Source: Salinibaculum sp. SYNS191
GTDB taxonomy: Archaea; Halobacteriota; Halobacteria; Halobacteriales; Haloarculaceae
Assembly: GCF_037338445.1 (NCBI RefSeq)
Contig: NZ_CP147838.1
Span: forward strand, 1,612,001-1,676,000
Direction of reading: 5' to 3'
Length of the DNA: 64,000 nucleotides
The notes beneath the pieces are model-generated. The model was given only the letters and a program-made list of their open reading frames with translations, searched no databases and was not told the origin of the DNA. Position 1 is the stretch's first letter. Every line of letters starts with the position of its first letter. A program made the position numbers and the translations under genes. Shown here piece after piece: positions 16,622 through 25,186 of this stretch.

Positions 16622-17809
16622 TCAGATACCTTTACTCATCAGGTGGCTACGGAGGATGTCGGCCTCCTTGTTGCCGGTCGTCGGGTTGACGAGGACGACC
16701 ACGTCGTCGGGGTCGAACGCGCCCTGCTCGGCCAGCGTCTGCGCGCCGCTGTAGGCCGCGCCGCCGGAGGCACCCATCGTGATACCGGCCTCCGCGAGCG
16801 TGACCGCGCCTTCGAGAATCGCCTGGTCGCCAGTGGCGACGGCCGCGCCGCCGGTCGCCTCCAGTGCGTCGATGACGCGGGACCCCCCGGCGGGGTCGGG
16901 AATCTCCAGCGGCCCGACGATGGTGTCCGGCGTCTCCCAGACCTCGGTGTCCTCGGCACCGTCCTCCCAGGCCGCCGCGATGGGGGCACAGCCGCCGGCC
17001 TGCGCGGCGTAGAGACGGGGCTCGCCGTCGACGAGGCCCAACTCGGCCAGTTCCCGCGCGCCGCGGTGGAGTCCGACGAGTTCGGTGCCGTGGCCGGTCG
17101 GGTGGACAACGGCGTCGGGCGCGGTCCAGTCGGACTGGGCGGCGATTTCGTAGGCCAGCGTCTTCGCGCCCTCGTGGCGGTAGGGCGTCTCGAACGCCGC
17201 GAGCGAGTACCAGTCCTCCTCGCTCATCGCCTCCTCGAAGGCGTCCACGGCGTCGGCGTAGCGCCCGCCGACGACGGACATGTCGCCGCCGTGGACGTTT
17301 ATCATCGCCTTGTTCACGAACGGGGTGCGAGAGGGGACGAAGGAGTGTGATTCGAGGCCGGCGCGGGCGGCGTAGGCGGCCGCGGCCTGCCCGCCGTTGC
17401 CCATCGAGGGGACGGCCACGTCGGTCGCGTCGTGGGTGGCGGCGGCGGCGGTGACCGCGAGCGCCAGCCCACGGTCCAGCGCCGCACCGGTCGTGTTGTG
17501 GCCCTCGTCCTTCACGTAGACTTCGGCGACGCCGAGATCGTCGGCGAGGCCGGGGCACGCGACCAGCGGCGTGGCTCCTTCACCCGCGGTGACGAGCGCA
17601 TCCGCCGGGAAGGGCAGCAGGTCGGCGTAGGCGGCGATGCCGGCGGAGGCGTCGGGTTCGAGGTCCGCCGGCGAGACGTCGGCGGCGTCGTAGTCGTAGG
17701 TCGCGTCGAGCGAGCCACCGCAGTCGGGGCAGCGGTGGGCCACGTCCGCGCCGTGGACGGTGCCGCAGTCGGTACAGCGAAGGCCGGCGAAGGCCGCAGT
17801 CGTCTCCAT
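16622..17809 (-). CDS. Threonine-synthase-like fold-type II protein lacking the PLP lysine
   Basis: 395 residues. An N-terminal zinc ribbon (C12, C15, C27, C30) and the following body align with archaeal threonine synthase. The PLP-lysine motif, normally a TGSFKDRG-like sequence, reads TTGAALDRG (about 106-114), so the Schiff-base lysine is leucine at 111. Nearby glycine loops (SMGNGGQAAAAYAAR near 135-149 and MGASGGAAYSG near the C-terminus) are kept. The call was checked on the minus-strand codons around 17475-17510. Without the lysine the usual PLP chemistry is not expected; it may be a regulatory paralogue, a pseudoenzyme or use another lysine (K100). The frame extends upstream, but METTAAFAGLRC is the family start. 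Confidence 0.85.
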   Translation of the reverse strand: METTAAFAGLRCTDCGTVHGADVAHRCPDCGGSLDATYDYDAADVSPADLEPDASAGIAAYADLLPFPADALVTAGEGATPLVACPGLADDLGVAEVYVKDEGHNTTGAALDRGLALAVTAAAATHDATDVAVPSMGNGGQAAAAYAARAGLESHSFVPSRTPFVNKAMINVHGGDMSVVGGRYADAVDAFEEAMSEEDWYSLAAFETPYRHEGAKTLAYEIAAQSDWTAPDAVVHPTGHGTELVGLHRGARELAELGLVDGEPRLYAAQAGGCAPIAAAWEDGAEDTEVWETPDTIVGPLEIPDPAGGSRVIDALEATGGAAVATGDQAILEGAVTLAEAGITMGASGGAAYSGAQTLAEQGAFDPDDVVVLVNPTTGNKEADILRSHLMSKGI

Positions 17810-17876
17810 ACGCCCGCTGGGGACGCTGGCGACTAAGCCCTGTCCGTTTTTGACGCTCGCGCCCGGAGGGAGAGCC

Positions 17877-19142
17877 ATGACAGACGTAGCCGTCGTCGGC
17901 GGCGGACTGGCCGGACTGGTCGCGGCGCGGACGCTGGCGGACCGGGGCGAGGACGTGACGGTGTTCGAGCGCAACCCGGACGTCGGCGGGCGGGTCCGCT
18001 CTCGTCAGGTGGACGGGTTCACGCTCGACCGCGGCTTCCAGGTCATGTTCACCGCCTACCCTGCCGTCCGACGGGAACTCGACCTCGACGCGCTGGACCT
18101 CGGCTACTTCACCCCCGGCGCGACGCTGACGCGGCCGGGCGAGCGCTCGACGCTGTCGGACCCGCTGCGGGACCCCTCCGCGCTGTCGGCGTCGCTTTTC
18201 AACCGCGAGGTGAGCACGCTGGACAAACTGCGCGTGCTGAAACTCCGGCGTGACCTCACCGGCCAGTCTGTCGACGCCGCGTTGCGCAACGACACCGAGT
18301 CCATCGAGGATTTCCTGGCCGGGCGTGGTTTCTCCGAGCGCTTCCGGCGGAACTTCGCGGCCCCGTTCTACGGCGGCATCACGCTCGACCGCTCGCTGTC
18401 CACCTCGCGGGCCGTCTTCGAGTACACCTTCAAGATGCTCAGCGAGGGCAAGACGGCGGTGCCGGCCGACGGGATGGGCGCGATACCGGCGCAACTGGCC
18501 GCCAACGCCCGCGACGCCGGCGCGACCGTCGAGGCGGACACGACGGTGGAGGCGGTCGAACCCGACGACGGGGGCGTCGAGGTGACGACGGGGACGGAGA
18601 CGGTGACCGCCGACGCCGCCGTCGTCGCCACGGACCCGCCGACGGCCAGGGAGTTGACTGGCGTCGAGTCGATTCCGACCGAGGCCCGCAGTTGCGTCAC
18701 CCAGCACTTCGCGCTGCCGGAGACCCAGCGCCTCGATACGGGCCGGCGGCTGCTGCTCAACGCCGCTAACGACCGGCCCAACACCGTCGCGCCGATGTCC
18801 GCCGCCGCGCCGTCGTACGCGCCCGATGACATGCAGTTGCTCAGCGCGACGTTTCTCGGCCAGCAGGACGCCAGTGACGAGGCGCTGGCCGGGGAGGTCC
18901 GCGACGCCCTGGCGTCGTGGTACCCCGAGAACCAGTTCTCGAACCTCGAACTGCTGGCGACCGACCGCATCGACTTCGCGCAGTTCGCCCAGCCACCGGG
19001 CTTTCGCGCCGGACTCCCGGCGGTCGACGACCCCGAGGGGCCGGTGTACCTCGCCGGCGACTACACCCGCTGGTCGTCGATACAGGGCGCGATGGAGAGC
19101 GGCCGCGACGCGGCGCTCGCCGTCGAGAAGGCGCTGTCGTAG
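17877..19142 (+). CDS. FAD-dependent amine-oxidase / phytoene-desaturase-like oxidoreductase
   Basis: 421 residues. The N-terminal ADP-binding motif VAVVGGGLAGLVAARTLADRGEDVTVFE (GxGxxG and the terminal acidic residue) is followed by GGRVRS, the second FAD contact, and by the C-terminal FAD motif VYLAGDYTRWSSIQGAMESGRDAA. This domain order fits the amino-oxidase/protoporphyrinogen-oxidase/carotenoid-desaturase superfamily. The substrate is not evident; in haloarchaea such proteins are often annotated only as NAD(P)/FAD-dependent oxidoreductase. The start at 17877 places the Rossmann motif at residue 3. It is divergent from the threonine-synthase-like gene with 67 bases between them. Confidence 0.88.
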   Translation: MTDVAVVGGGLAGLVAARTLADRGEDVTVFERNPDVGGRVRSRQVDGFTLDRGFQVMFTAYPAVRRELDLDALDLGYFTPGATLTRPGERSTLSDPLRDPSALSASLFNREVSTLDKLRVLKLRRDLTGQSVDAALRNDTESIEDFLAGRGFSERFRRNFAAPFYGGITLDRSLSTSRAVFEYTFKMLSEGKTAVPADGMGAIPAQLAANARDAGATVEADTTVEAVEPDDGGVEVTTGTETVTADAAVVATDPPTARELTGVESIPTEARSCVTQHFALPETQRLDTGRRLLLNAANDRPNTVAPMSAAAPSYAPDDMQLLSATFLGQQDASDEALAGEVRDALASWYPENQFSNLELLATDRIDFAQFAQPPGFRAGLPAVDDPEGPVYLAGDYTRWSSIQGAMESGRDAALAVEKALS

Positions 19143-19154
19143 TCGTCTCCCGTC

Positions 19155-19304
19155 TCAGGCTGTCTGGCCGCCGGAGCCGTGGTCCTCCTCGTCCTCGCCG
19201 TGGCCCGTCGCCAGCGCCTTCGGGACGTAGACGATGGCCGCGGCGAGCATCAGCAGCAGGACCAGCACCGATGCCCCGACGAACAGGAGTGCAATCTCTA
19301 CCAT
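19155..19304 (-). CDS. Small single-span membrane protein with acidic tail
   Basis: 49 residues read from ATG at 19304 to TGA at 19155. An N-terminal membrane helix (about 4-28, starting MVEIALLFVGASVLVLLLML) is followed by an acidic, His- and Gly-rich tail (TGHGEDEEDHGSGG). Third codon positions are mostly G or C. Function unknown. The helix-plus-acidic-tail design resembles small accessory subunits of membrane complexes, but there is no partner in the neighbourhood. Confidence 0.6.
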   Translation of the reverse strand: MVEIALLFVGASVLVLLLMLAAAIVYVPKALATGHGEDEEDHGSGGQTA

Positions 19305-19447
19305 ACTTTACAATCCACGAGTCCGGAATATGAAAGTAGCGGCTTATTACGGACAAGCACCGTCGTATCCGCGGGCACACAGCAGTCGGGGAGCGGGTCG
19401 GGCGCGTCCCGGTAGTCGGTCCGGCACACGATGCAGTCGTCTGACAT
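19298..19447 (-). CDS. Possible small cysteine-rich protein
   Basis: A 49-codon frame from ATG 19447 to TAG 19298 whose end overlaps the start of the preceding small gene by seven bases. The first 25 residues (MSDDCIVCRTDYRDAPDPLP then DCC) have CxxC and CC and good codon bias. The rest has poor bias and looks like promoter sequence, so the true gene may be shorter or this may be only a chance frame. Confidence 0.3.
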   Translation of the reverse strand: MSDDCIVCRTDYRDAPDPLPDCCVPADTTVLVRNKPLLSYSGLVDCKVW

Positions 19448-19555
19448 CGGTCAGTTGTTGCCGGGCGGTGGACATAAGCGATTGCTAACGGGTGTCACAC
19501 CCGGTTACGGGCCGGTCACCGACGACACGAATCGGCCGTCGGTCCGGCGACGAAT

Positions 19556-20248
19556 CTACAGCCGGTGGCGGAACTCCCCAAGCGGCGGGAAGGAGAGCGT
19601 CTCGCCCGCGGCCTCGTCCAGCACGACCGGCGCGAAGGCGTCGGCGTCGGTCACCAGCGGCGACATGAAGTCGGCAGCGCGCATGTCGTTGACCTCGACC
19701 CCGCGGAGCAGGCGGTTGAAGGCCGGCAGCATCACCACGTCCGCGCCGCGGTAGACGCCCTCGCCAACGAGATAACAGGGCCGGCGCTGGCCCTCGATGG
19801 AGATGGTCGGGTGGTCGTGGCCGACGACGTAGCGCTCGGCGTCGGCGTCGGGCGGTTCGTGGCCGTGACAGACCACGGTGTCGCCGACGCGGTACGCCTG
19901 CTCGGACGGCCCGGACCACACCGAGTCGAGCATCGCGTCGTGGTTGCCGGGCGTGACGACGACGCGTGCGCCCGCATCGCGGGCCGCCGCTGCGAGGTCC
20001 GCGACGACGCGCTCGACGCTGCGGGTGACCATCTGGAAGGAGTGCAGGAGGTCGCCGGCGACGACCACCTCGGCGGGTTGGTGGGTCGCGACCAGACGCT
20101 GGACGCGCTCTATCATGTCCGAGCCGTCGCCGACCGGGAGTTCGAGCGCCGAGGACTCGCCGCGGCCGACGTGGCAGTCCGCGAAGACGAGCGTCTCGTC
20201 GAAGACCAGTGCCCGGTCGTCCAGGGTGCAGTCGGCCAGTACGTCCAC
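19556..20248 (-). CDS. Calcineurin-like metallophosphoesterase
   Basis: 230 residues with all five blocks of the metallophosphoesterase site: FADCHVG (D-x-H), AGDLLHS (GD), VTPGNHDAM (GNHD), VVCHGHEPP (GH) and VVGHDHPTI (GHxH). The family binds two divalent metals; members may cleave nucleotides, nucleic acids or phosphodiesters. The group with the VDVLADCTLDDRALVF start is common in haloarchaea, where it is often beside a DNA repair or helicase gene; here it is not. A GTG at 20248 is taken as start, since the TTG extension upstream adds only arginine/proline. Confidence 0.86.
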   Translation of the reverse strand: MDVLADCTLDDRALVFDETLVFADCHVGRGESSALELPVGDGSDMIERVQRLVATHQPAEVVVAGDLLHSFQMVTRSVERVVADLAAAARDAGARVVVTPGNHDAMLDSVWSGPSEQAYRVGDTVVCHGHEPPDADAERYVVGHDHPTISIEGQRRPCYLVGEGVYRGADVVMLPAFNRLLRGVEVNDMRAADFMSPLVTDADAFAPVVLDEAAGETLSFPPLGEFRHRL

Positions 20249-20307
20249 AGGACGGGGTCGGGGACGAACGGACAAGAGTTATCGGGACCCCGGACCGGAA
20301 GTAGAGT

Positions 20308-21429
20308 ATGACAGAGTTCTCTTCGCGCGTCGAGCAGGTATCTATCAGCGGCATCCGCGAGGTGTTCGAGGCGGCCGGCGAGGACGCCATCAACCTCGGG
20401 CTGGGACAGCCCGACTTCCCGACGCCGGAACACGCCCGGGAGGCGGCCGTCGAGGCCATCGAGTCCGGGAAGACCGACGCCTACACCTCGAACAAGGGCA
20501 CGCTCTCCCTCCGGGAGGCAATCGCCGCAAAGCACGAGCGGGACAACGACCTGGATATCGACCCCGAAGACGTCATCGCCACGTCCGGCGGCAGCGAGGC
20601 GCTACACATCGCGCTGGAGGCCCACGTCGACGCCGGTCAGGAGGTCGTCATCCCCGACCCCGGCTTCGTCTCCTACGAGGCGCTGACCCACCTCGCCGGC
20701 GGGGAGCCGAGGCCGGTCGCGCTGCGCGAGGACCTCACCCTCTCGCCGGCGGCCGTCGAGGACGCGCTCACTGACGACACCGCCGCCTTCGTCGTCAACA
20801 GCCCCGCGAACCCGACGGGGGCGGTGCAGTCCGTCGAGGACATGCGCGAGTTCGCCCGCATCGCGGACGAACACGACGTGCTCTGCATCAGCGACGAGGT
20901 GTACGAACACCAGGTGTTCGAGGGGGAACACCGCTCGCCGATGGAGTTCGCCGACAGCGACAACGTCGTGCTGGTCAACGCCTGCTCGAAGGCCTACTCG
21001 ATGACCGGCTGGCGGCTTGGCTGGGTCACCGGGAGCACCGAGCGCGTCGAGCGGATGCTGCGGGTCCACCAGTACGCCCAGGCGTGTGCCAGCGCGCCCG
21101 CCCAGTACGCCGCCGAGGCGGCCCTGACCGGGCCACAGGAGCCAGTCAGGGAGATGCGCGAGGCCTTCCGCGAGCGCCGGGACGTGCTGCTGGACGGCCT
21201 GGAGTCGATGGGGCTGGAGTGCCCGACGCCGCAGGGTGCCTTCTACGCGATGCCGAAGGTCCCCGACGGCTGGGTCGACGAGGTCATCGACCGCGGCGTC
21301 GTCGTCGTCCCCGGCGAGGCCTTCGGGGACGCTGGCGAGGGCTACGCGCGTATCTCCTACGCGACCGACGTCGAGACCATCGAGGAGGCGCTGGAGGTCA
21401 TGGCGGCGGCGACCGACGCCGTCAGGTAG
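20308..21429 (+). CDS. Class I pyridoxal-phosphate aminotransferase (aspartate-aminotransferase-like)
   Basis: 373 residues of the AAT-I fold. The PLP lysine lies in VNACSKAYSMTGWRLGWV (about 228-245); SPANPTGA and the aspartate in ISDEVYEH hold the cofactor pyridine. NLGLGQPDFPTPEHARE near the N-terminus is typical of the I-gamma subgroup, which includes archaeal and thermophile aspartate and aromatic aminotransferases. Which amino acid is transaminated cannot be stated. Divergent from the phosphoesterase, with 59 bases between starts. Confidence 0.9.
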   Translation: MTEFSSRVEQVSISGIREVFEAAGEDAINLGLGQPDFPTPEHAREAAVEAIESGKTDAYTSNKGTLSLREAIAAKHERDNDLDIDPEDVIATSGGSEALHIALEAHVDAGQEVVIPDPGFVSYEALTHLAGGEPRPVALREDLTLSPAAVEDALTDDTAAFVVNSPANPTGAVQSVEDMREFARIADEHDVLCISDEVYEHQVFEGEHRSPMEFADSDNVVLVNACSKAYSMTGWRLGWVTGSTERVERMLRVHQYAQACASAPAQYAAEAALTGPQEPVREMREAFRERRDVLLDGLESMGLECPTPQGAFYAMPKVPDGWVDEVIDRGVVVVPGEAFGDAGEGYARISYATDVETIEEALEVMAAATDAVR

Positions 21430-21441
21430 CGTGCCACCGCG

Positions 21442-21570
21442 TCACCGCGCGACAGAGGAGTCGCCGAGTCGGTCCCACGTCTCCCGGCACTCGTCGCAGA
21501 CCCGCCCACGGTAGCCATCGACTGAGTGTGTCTCCAGACTCGTGTCGCACCCACACCGCTGGCATTTCAT
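21442..21570 (-). CDS. Small zinc-ribbon protein
   Basis: 42 residues, MKCQRCGCDTSLETHS then RGRVCDECRETW. Two CxxC-type knuckles (CQRCGC and CDEC) would form a C4 zinc site. Haloarchaea contain many such short zinc-finger proteins, several implicated in regulation. The ATG at 21570 is preceded by open frame in AT-richer DNA that shows no bias. Confidence 0.72.
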   Translation of the reverse strand: MKCQRCGCDTSLETHSVDGYRGRVCDECRETWDRLGDSSVAR

Positions 21571-21712
21571 ACGCTCAGTCACGCCTACGTCCCACTTTAT
21601 TATGATTCGCTTACGTCCGCGAAGACACGGGATACTCGCTGAGACCGCCGCTCGTGGCGACCGGCCGTGACGAAGCCGACAGGTGAATATCCGTCCAGTC
21701 CCAACCTGTGCC

Positions 21713-22102
21713 ATGGACCAGCTCTCTCCCCACCACGTGCCGGTCTACGAGACCCCTCAGCAACAGCGCACGCTCTGGGAGCAGTGTGCCGACCACGGTC
21801 AGCCCGTCGTCGCCGTCCGCGACGCGCAGCGTGGCTACATCGTCCGCTACGACCTCCAGCACCTCGACCGGGAACTCTCCCGCGGGGCGCTCGACGTGTT
21901 GCGCCAGCGCGCCCGCGACTGGCAGCCCTACCCGACGGCGTCGGCGACGAACGCGGCAGCGGACCCGCTCTCCGAAGCCGAGGGTCTCGGCGGCGAGGCC
22001 GGGCCGGTCTCCGGGTCGATACACACGCCCAGCGAGGACGCCGCCCGCGACCTCGCCTCGCGGCTGTCGGCGGTCGTCTTCGACCGGTCGCGCTGGCAGT
22101 AA
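21713..22102 (+). CDS. Conserved protein of unknown function
   Basis: 129 residues, starting MDQLSPHHVPVYETPQQQRTLWEQ. A short alpha/beta domain of about 75 residues is followed by a hinge and the ending LSAVVFDRSRWQ. No motif or membrane helix. The ATG gives the best codon bias. It lies 65 bases before the prenyltransferase gene, so it may be transcribed with it, but a functional link is not visible. Confidence 0.68.
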   Translation: MDQLSPHHVPVYETPQQQRTLWEQCADHGQPVVAVRDAQRGYIVRYDLQHLDRELSRGALDVLRQRARDWQPYPTASATNAAADPLSEAEGLGGEAGPVSGSIHTPSEDAARDLASRLSAVVFDRSRWQ

Positions 22103-22167
22103 CGCCGGCAGCGCGGCCCTACCGTTCCCCCGCCGGCTTTTTGTTCGCGTGCGCCGACAGGTAGTGT

Positions 22168-23031
22168 ATGGCAATCGCCCGTCACGAATCCGGGGCGACG
22201 GCGGCACTGGCCGCGCTCGCTTCGCAGGTCCACCCCGTCTTCATGCTGCCGCCGCTTGCCAGTACCTGGTTCGGCGCGGTGCTGGCCGGGTCAGTCACGG
22301 AGGTCTCCATCGGCCTCGGGACGCTGCACATGATCGCCGCCTTCTTCGCACTCTATACCGCCCACGTCACCGACGGCTACGTCGACTTCTACGTCCGCGA
22401 GGAGGACGACGACCACCCGCTGTCGGCGACCGGGTGCAAGGCCGCGCTGGCCGGTGCGAGCGCCGGCTTCGCGGTCTGTCTGGTCGCCATCGGCGCGCTG
22501 GTGAACGTCTGGGCCGCTCTGCTGACCCTTCCCGGCTGGCTCATCGCCGTCAACCACGCGCCGCAACTGGACACCAACCCCGTCGGCGCGACGGCGGGCT
22601 ACCCGCTGGGCATCGGCTTCGCGCTCGTCGGCGGGTTCTACGTCCAGGCGGCCACGCTGACGCCGCTGGTCGTCGCGCTCGCCGTCGTCTTCGTCACCGT
22701 CCTCTCTGGCATCAAGGTCATCGACGACGCGAAGGACTACGAGTACGACCGCTCCATCGGCAAGCGGACCGTCGCCGTCGCGCTCGGGCGCGAGCGAGCG
22801 CGGACGACCGCCTACGTCCTGATGAGCGCCGGAATGGTCGCGGTCGTCGCGCTGGCGGTGGCGCTACCGGGCATCCCGCCGAGCGCCGGCCTGGCCGCCG
22901 TCGCCTTCGGCGCGGTCGCGGTCGTCGCCCGCCGGGCCGAACCCGAACTGGCGACGATGCTGCTCATCCGTGGCTCCTACGTCTTCCTCGCCGTGCTGGT
23001 CGCGACGGTGTGGTTCCGGCCGCTGGCGTGA
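22168..23031 (+). CDS. UbiA-family prenyltransferase
   Basis: 287 residues with eight or nine membrane helices. The two Asp-rich motifs that hold Mg-diphosphate are HVTDGYVDFY (first) and DDAKDYEYDRSIGKRT (second). The first is an altered form (DGYVD rather than NDxxD), as in the haloarchaeal subgroup. UbiA enzymes attach prenyl chains to quinone precursors, haem or glycerol phosphates; the type cannot be fixed, though digeranylgeranylglyceryl phosphate synthase is usually a different subgroup. Confidence 0.88.
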   Translation: MAIARHESGATAALAALASQVHPVFMLPPLASTWFGAVLAGSVTEVSIGLGTLHMIAAFFALYTAHVTDGYVDFYVREEDDDHPLSATGCKAALAGASAGFAVCLVAIGALVNVWAALLTLPGWLIAVNHAPQLDTNPVGATAGYPLGIGFALVGGFYVQAATLTPLVVALAVVFVTVLSGIKVIDDAKDYEYDRSIGKRTVAVALGRERARTTAYVLMSAGMVAVVALAVALPGIPPSAGLAAVAFGAVAVVARRAEPELATMLLIRGSYVFLAVLVATVWFRPLA

Positions 23032-23034
23032 GCC

Positions 23035-24027
23035 TCACCAGCGCCGCAGCGGGGTCTCGTCGTCGGTCAGCGTCCCGGCGACGCCGGCACCGAGCGCGTA
23101 CGCGACCCGCTGGGTACCGCCCTGGAGCCGTCCCGCGAGGCCGCGGCTGGGGGCGAACTCCTCGACGGCAACCTCGGTGCCGAGTTCGGTTTCGAGCGCG
23201 TCGACGACGTCCTCCCGGGTCCCGAGTTCGTCCACCAGCCCCAGTTCCAGCGCCTCGTCGCCGAGGTAGACCCGGGCTTCCGTGTCGCGGACGGTCTCGG
23301 CGTCGATGTCCCGGCCCTCCACGACGCCCTCGACGAACTGGTCGTAGTAGTCGTCGACGATTCCCTGGAGGTAGGCGCGCTCGTCCTCGTCCAGTTCCTT
23401 CAGCGGGGCCCCGGCGTCCTTGTACTCGCCGGCGGTGAGCTGTTCGTACTCGACGCCCAGCCGGTCGGCGAGGTCGGCGACGGTGACCCGGGAGCCGATG
23501 ACGCCGATGGAGCCGACGATAGAGCCCTCACGCGCCCAGAGCTCGTCGCAGCCGCTGGCTATCTCGTAGCCGCCGCTGGCGCAGACGTCCGTCGCGTAGG
23601 CGAGCGTCGGGCCGTCGAAGCGTTCGGCGGCCAGGCGGATGTCCTGGCTGGGGACGATTTCGCCGCCGGGGGTGTTCAGTTTCAGCAACAGCGCGTCCGC
23701 AGCCCGGTCGGCGTCGGCGCGCTCTATCTGCTCGACGACGTCGTCGGCGGACGTGCCGACCGGTGTGCGGCCGAGGCCGCCCCCGCTGTCTCTCGAAATG
23801 GGGCCCTCCACGGCCACCTCGGCGACGTTGTAGCCCGGCACGATGCTCCGGGCGGCGTTGCCGGCCACGCGGACGCCGACCAGCCCCACGACGACGAGGA
23901 GGACGACGCCGAGGAGGTCTGCGACCGTCGCGGGGAAGTCGACGAACAGGAACCAGCCGGCCGCGACGGCGATGGCCGCGACGACCAGGAACACCAGGCT
24001 GCGGGCGACAGTACGTGCGGTGCGCAT
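23035..24027 (-). CDS. sppA: Signal peptide peptidase SppA (S49 protease)
   Basis: 330 residues. Two N-terminal membrane helices (about 8-30 and 35-55) precede the protease domain. The nucleophilic serine is in CASGGYEIASG (DVCASGGY) and the general-base lysine in EYKDAGAPLKELDEDER, the Ser-Lys dyad order of archaeal and SppA-type proteases. The mature core, about 210 residues, is close to the single-domain form. It would degrade membrane-inserted signal peptides. Ends four bases from the end of the convergent prenyltransferase gene. Confidence 0.9.
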   Translation of the reverse strand: MRTARTVARSLVFLVVAAIAVAAGWFLFVDFPATVADLLGVVLLVVVGLVGVRVAGNAARSIVPGYNVAEVAVEGPISRDSGGGLGRTPVGTSADDVVEQIERADADRAADALLLKLNTPGGEIVPSQDIRLAAERFDGPTLAYATDVCASGGYEIASGCDELWAREGSIVGSIGVIGSRVTVADLADRLGVEYEQLTAGEYKDAGAPLKELDEDERAYLQGIVDDYYDQFVEGVVEGRDIDAETVRDTEARVYLGDEALELGLVDELGTREDVVDALETELGTEVAVEEFAPSRGLAGRLQGGTQRVAYALGAGVAGTLTDDETPLRRW

Positions 24028-24583
24028 ACACGAACCTCTGGTCCAGCGGCCCTATAAGCGGTGTGTCCGGCGCACGCCATAGCCACCGGACCGTCGTGCG
24101 CGGCCTGCCTGCCAAAAAGTGACAGCTATCTGGGAGTATATCGGAATGTCATTATCACTGCTGAATGTGACAGCCGACGCGGCCGGCCGAGGTGGGCGGG
24201 AACGCGGTGGCAGTCGACGAAAGGACACTCCGACGGGGCGCGAGACAGGGTGAGAGACGGGGATCACCCGTGAACTCGGGGTCGGTGCCGACTGACGGAC
24301 ATCTATTGGCATTTCGACACGACACCGAAGAATATCAAATTGAGTAACAGACACGTAGACAAAGATTCATGACTAGTTATTGAATGATTGAAGTGCAATA
24401 TCTATCGCCTTATCGTCGAAAAGTAGCCCGTGAGCAGCTTCAACCCGGTTTTTGTGCACATCTCGAACGACGAGTCCGGGGAGCGACACCGGAGTTCAAT
24501 CGGTCATTGAAGGGTCGAGCGTCCTGTCAATCGAAAATATAATTAGTGTCAGCGCAGTATGTCAGGCCAGGGATGTGTGAGAT
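24028..24583. other. Long intergenic region upstream of the fibre/regulator locus
   Basis: 556 bases. The left half is GC-rich, the right half (24300-24580) markedly AT-rich. The only clear signal is a TATA-like aaaatataat (24534-24543) about 45 bases before the ATG at 24584. No coding frame or RNA gene recognised. Confidence 0.5.
24534..24543 (+). promoter_or_regulatory. TATA box upstream of the DUF7344-type gene
   Basis: aaaatataat lies about 45 bases before the start at 24584, which would give a short leader of about 15-20 bases. Confidence 0.45.
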
Positions 24584-25186
24584 ATGAGCAAGGCGACAGC
24601 AGGGAGTAGCGGGAGCGACGTGACGGGGCCGCCAGAGCCGTCGGTGGCGAAGCCCGACCTCTCCCGCGACGAGGTGTTCGAGGTGCTGAGCAACAGGCGG
24701 CGGCGGTACACGCTGCACTGTCTGCAACAGGAGGGGACGGCCGCGCTGGGCGACATCTCCGAGCAGGTCGCGGCCTGGGAGACGGGGCAGTCGGTCGAGG
24801 AGATAGACGCCGCGGAGCGCAAGCGGGTCTACACCTCACTCCAGCAGTTTCACCTGCCGAAACTGGAGGAGAAGGGCATCGTGGACGTCGACGAGCGCTC
24901 GGGGACGGTGGCGCTCGGGGCCGCCGCCGAGGACGTCGACGTCTACATGGAGGTGACCGAGAAGTACGACTTCCCGTGGAGTTTCTACTACCTCGGGCTG
25001 GCCGGAATCGGGGCGGTCCTCGTCTCGCTGTCCTGGCTCGGCATCCCGCCGGTCGCCGCCGTTCCGAACGGCGGCTGGGTGGCCTTCCTCCTCACGACCC
25101 TGACCGTCTCCGCGCTGGCACACACCGTACTCGTCAGCCGCATGCGCCTCGGTCGCGAGGGTCCCCCGCCCGAAACCGAGCGATGA
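24584..25186 (+). CDS. DUF7344-type membrane-linked winged-helix regulator (copy A)
   Basis: 200 residues. A low-complexity Ser/Gly start, then a DNA-binding domain (about 25-115) containing SNRRRRYTLHCLQQEG and VYTSLQQFHLPKLEEKGIVDVDERSGTV, then two membrane helices (about 138-158 and 165-188), ending in a basic loop on the cytoplasmic side. Its closest relative in the window is the protein at 31868 (same order, same VYTxLQQxHLPKL core, same FPWSxYYLGL entry to the membrane part). A TATA element is visible upstream. It overlaps the small exported protein by four bases (ATGA), so it probably controls or is coupled to its export partner. Confidence 0.82.
   Translation: MSKATAGSSGSDVTGPPEPSVAKPDLSRDEVFEVLSNRRRRYTLHCLQQEGTAALGDISEQVAAWETGQSVEEIDAAERKRVYTSLQQFHLPKLEEKGIVDVDERSGTVALGAAAEDVDVYMEVTEKYDFPWSFYYLGLAGIGAVLVSLSWLGIPPVAAVPNGGWVAFLLTTLTVSALAHTVLVSRMRLGREGPPPETER

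Noticed and set aside
24052..24354. 100-codon minus-strand frame in the long intergenic region
   Set aside because: Low-complexity Pro/Arg/Ser product and no promoter or homology signal.
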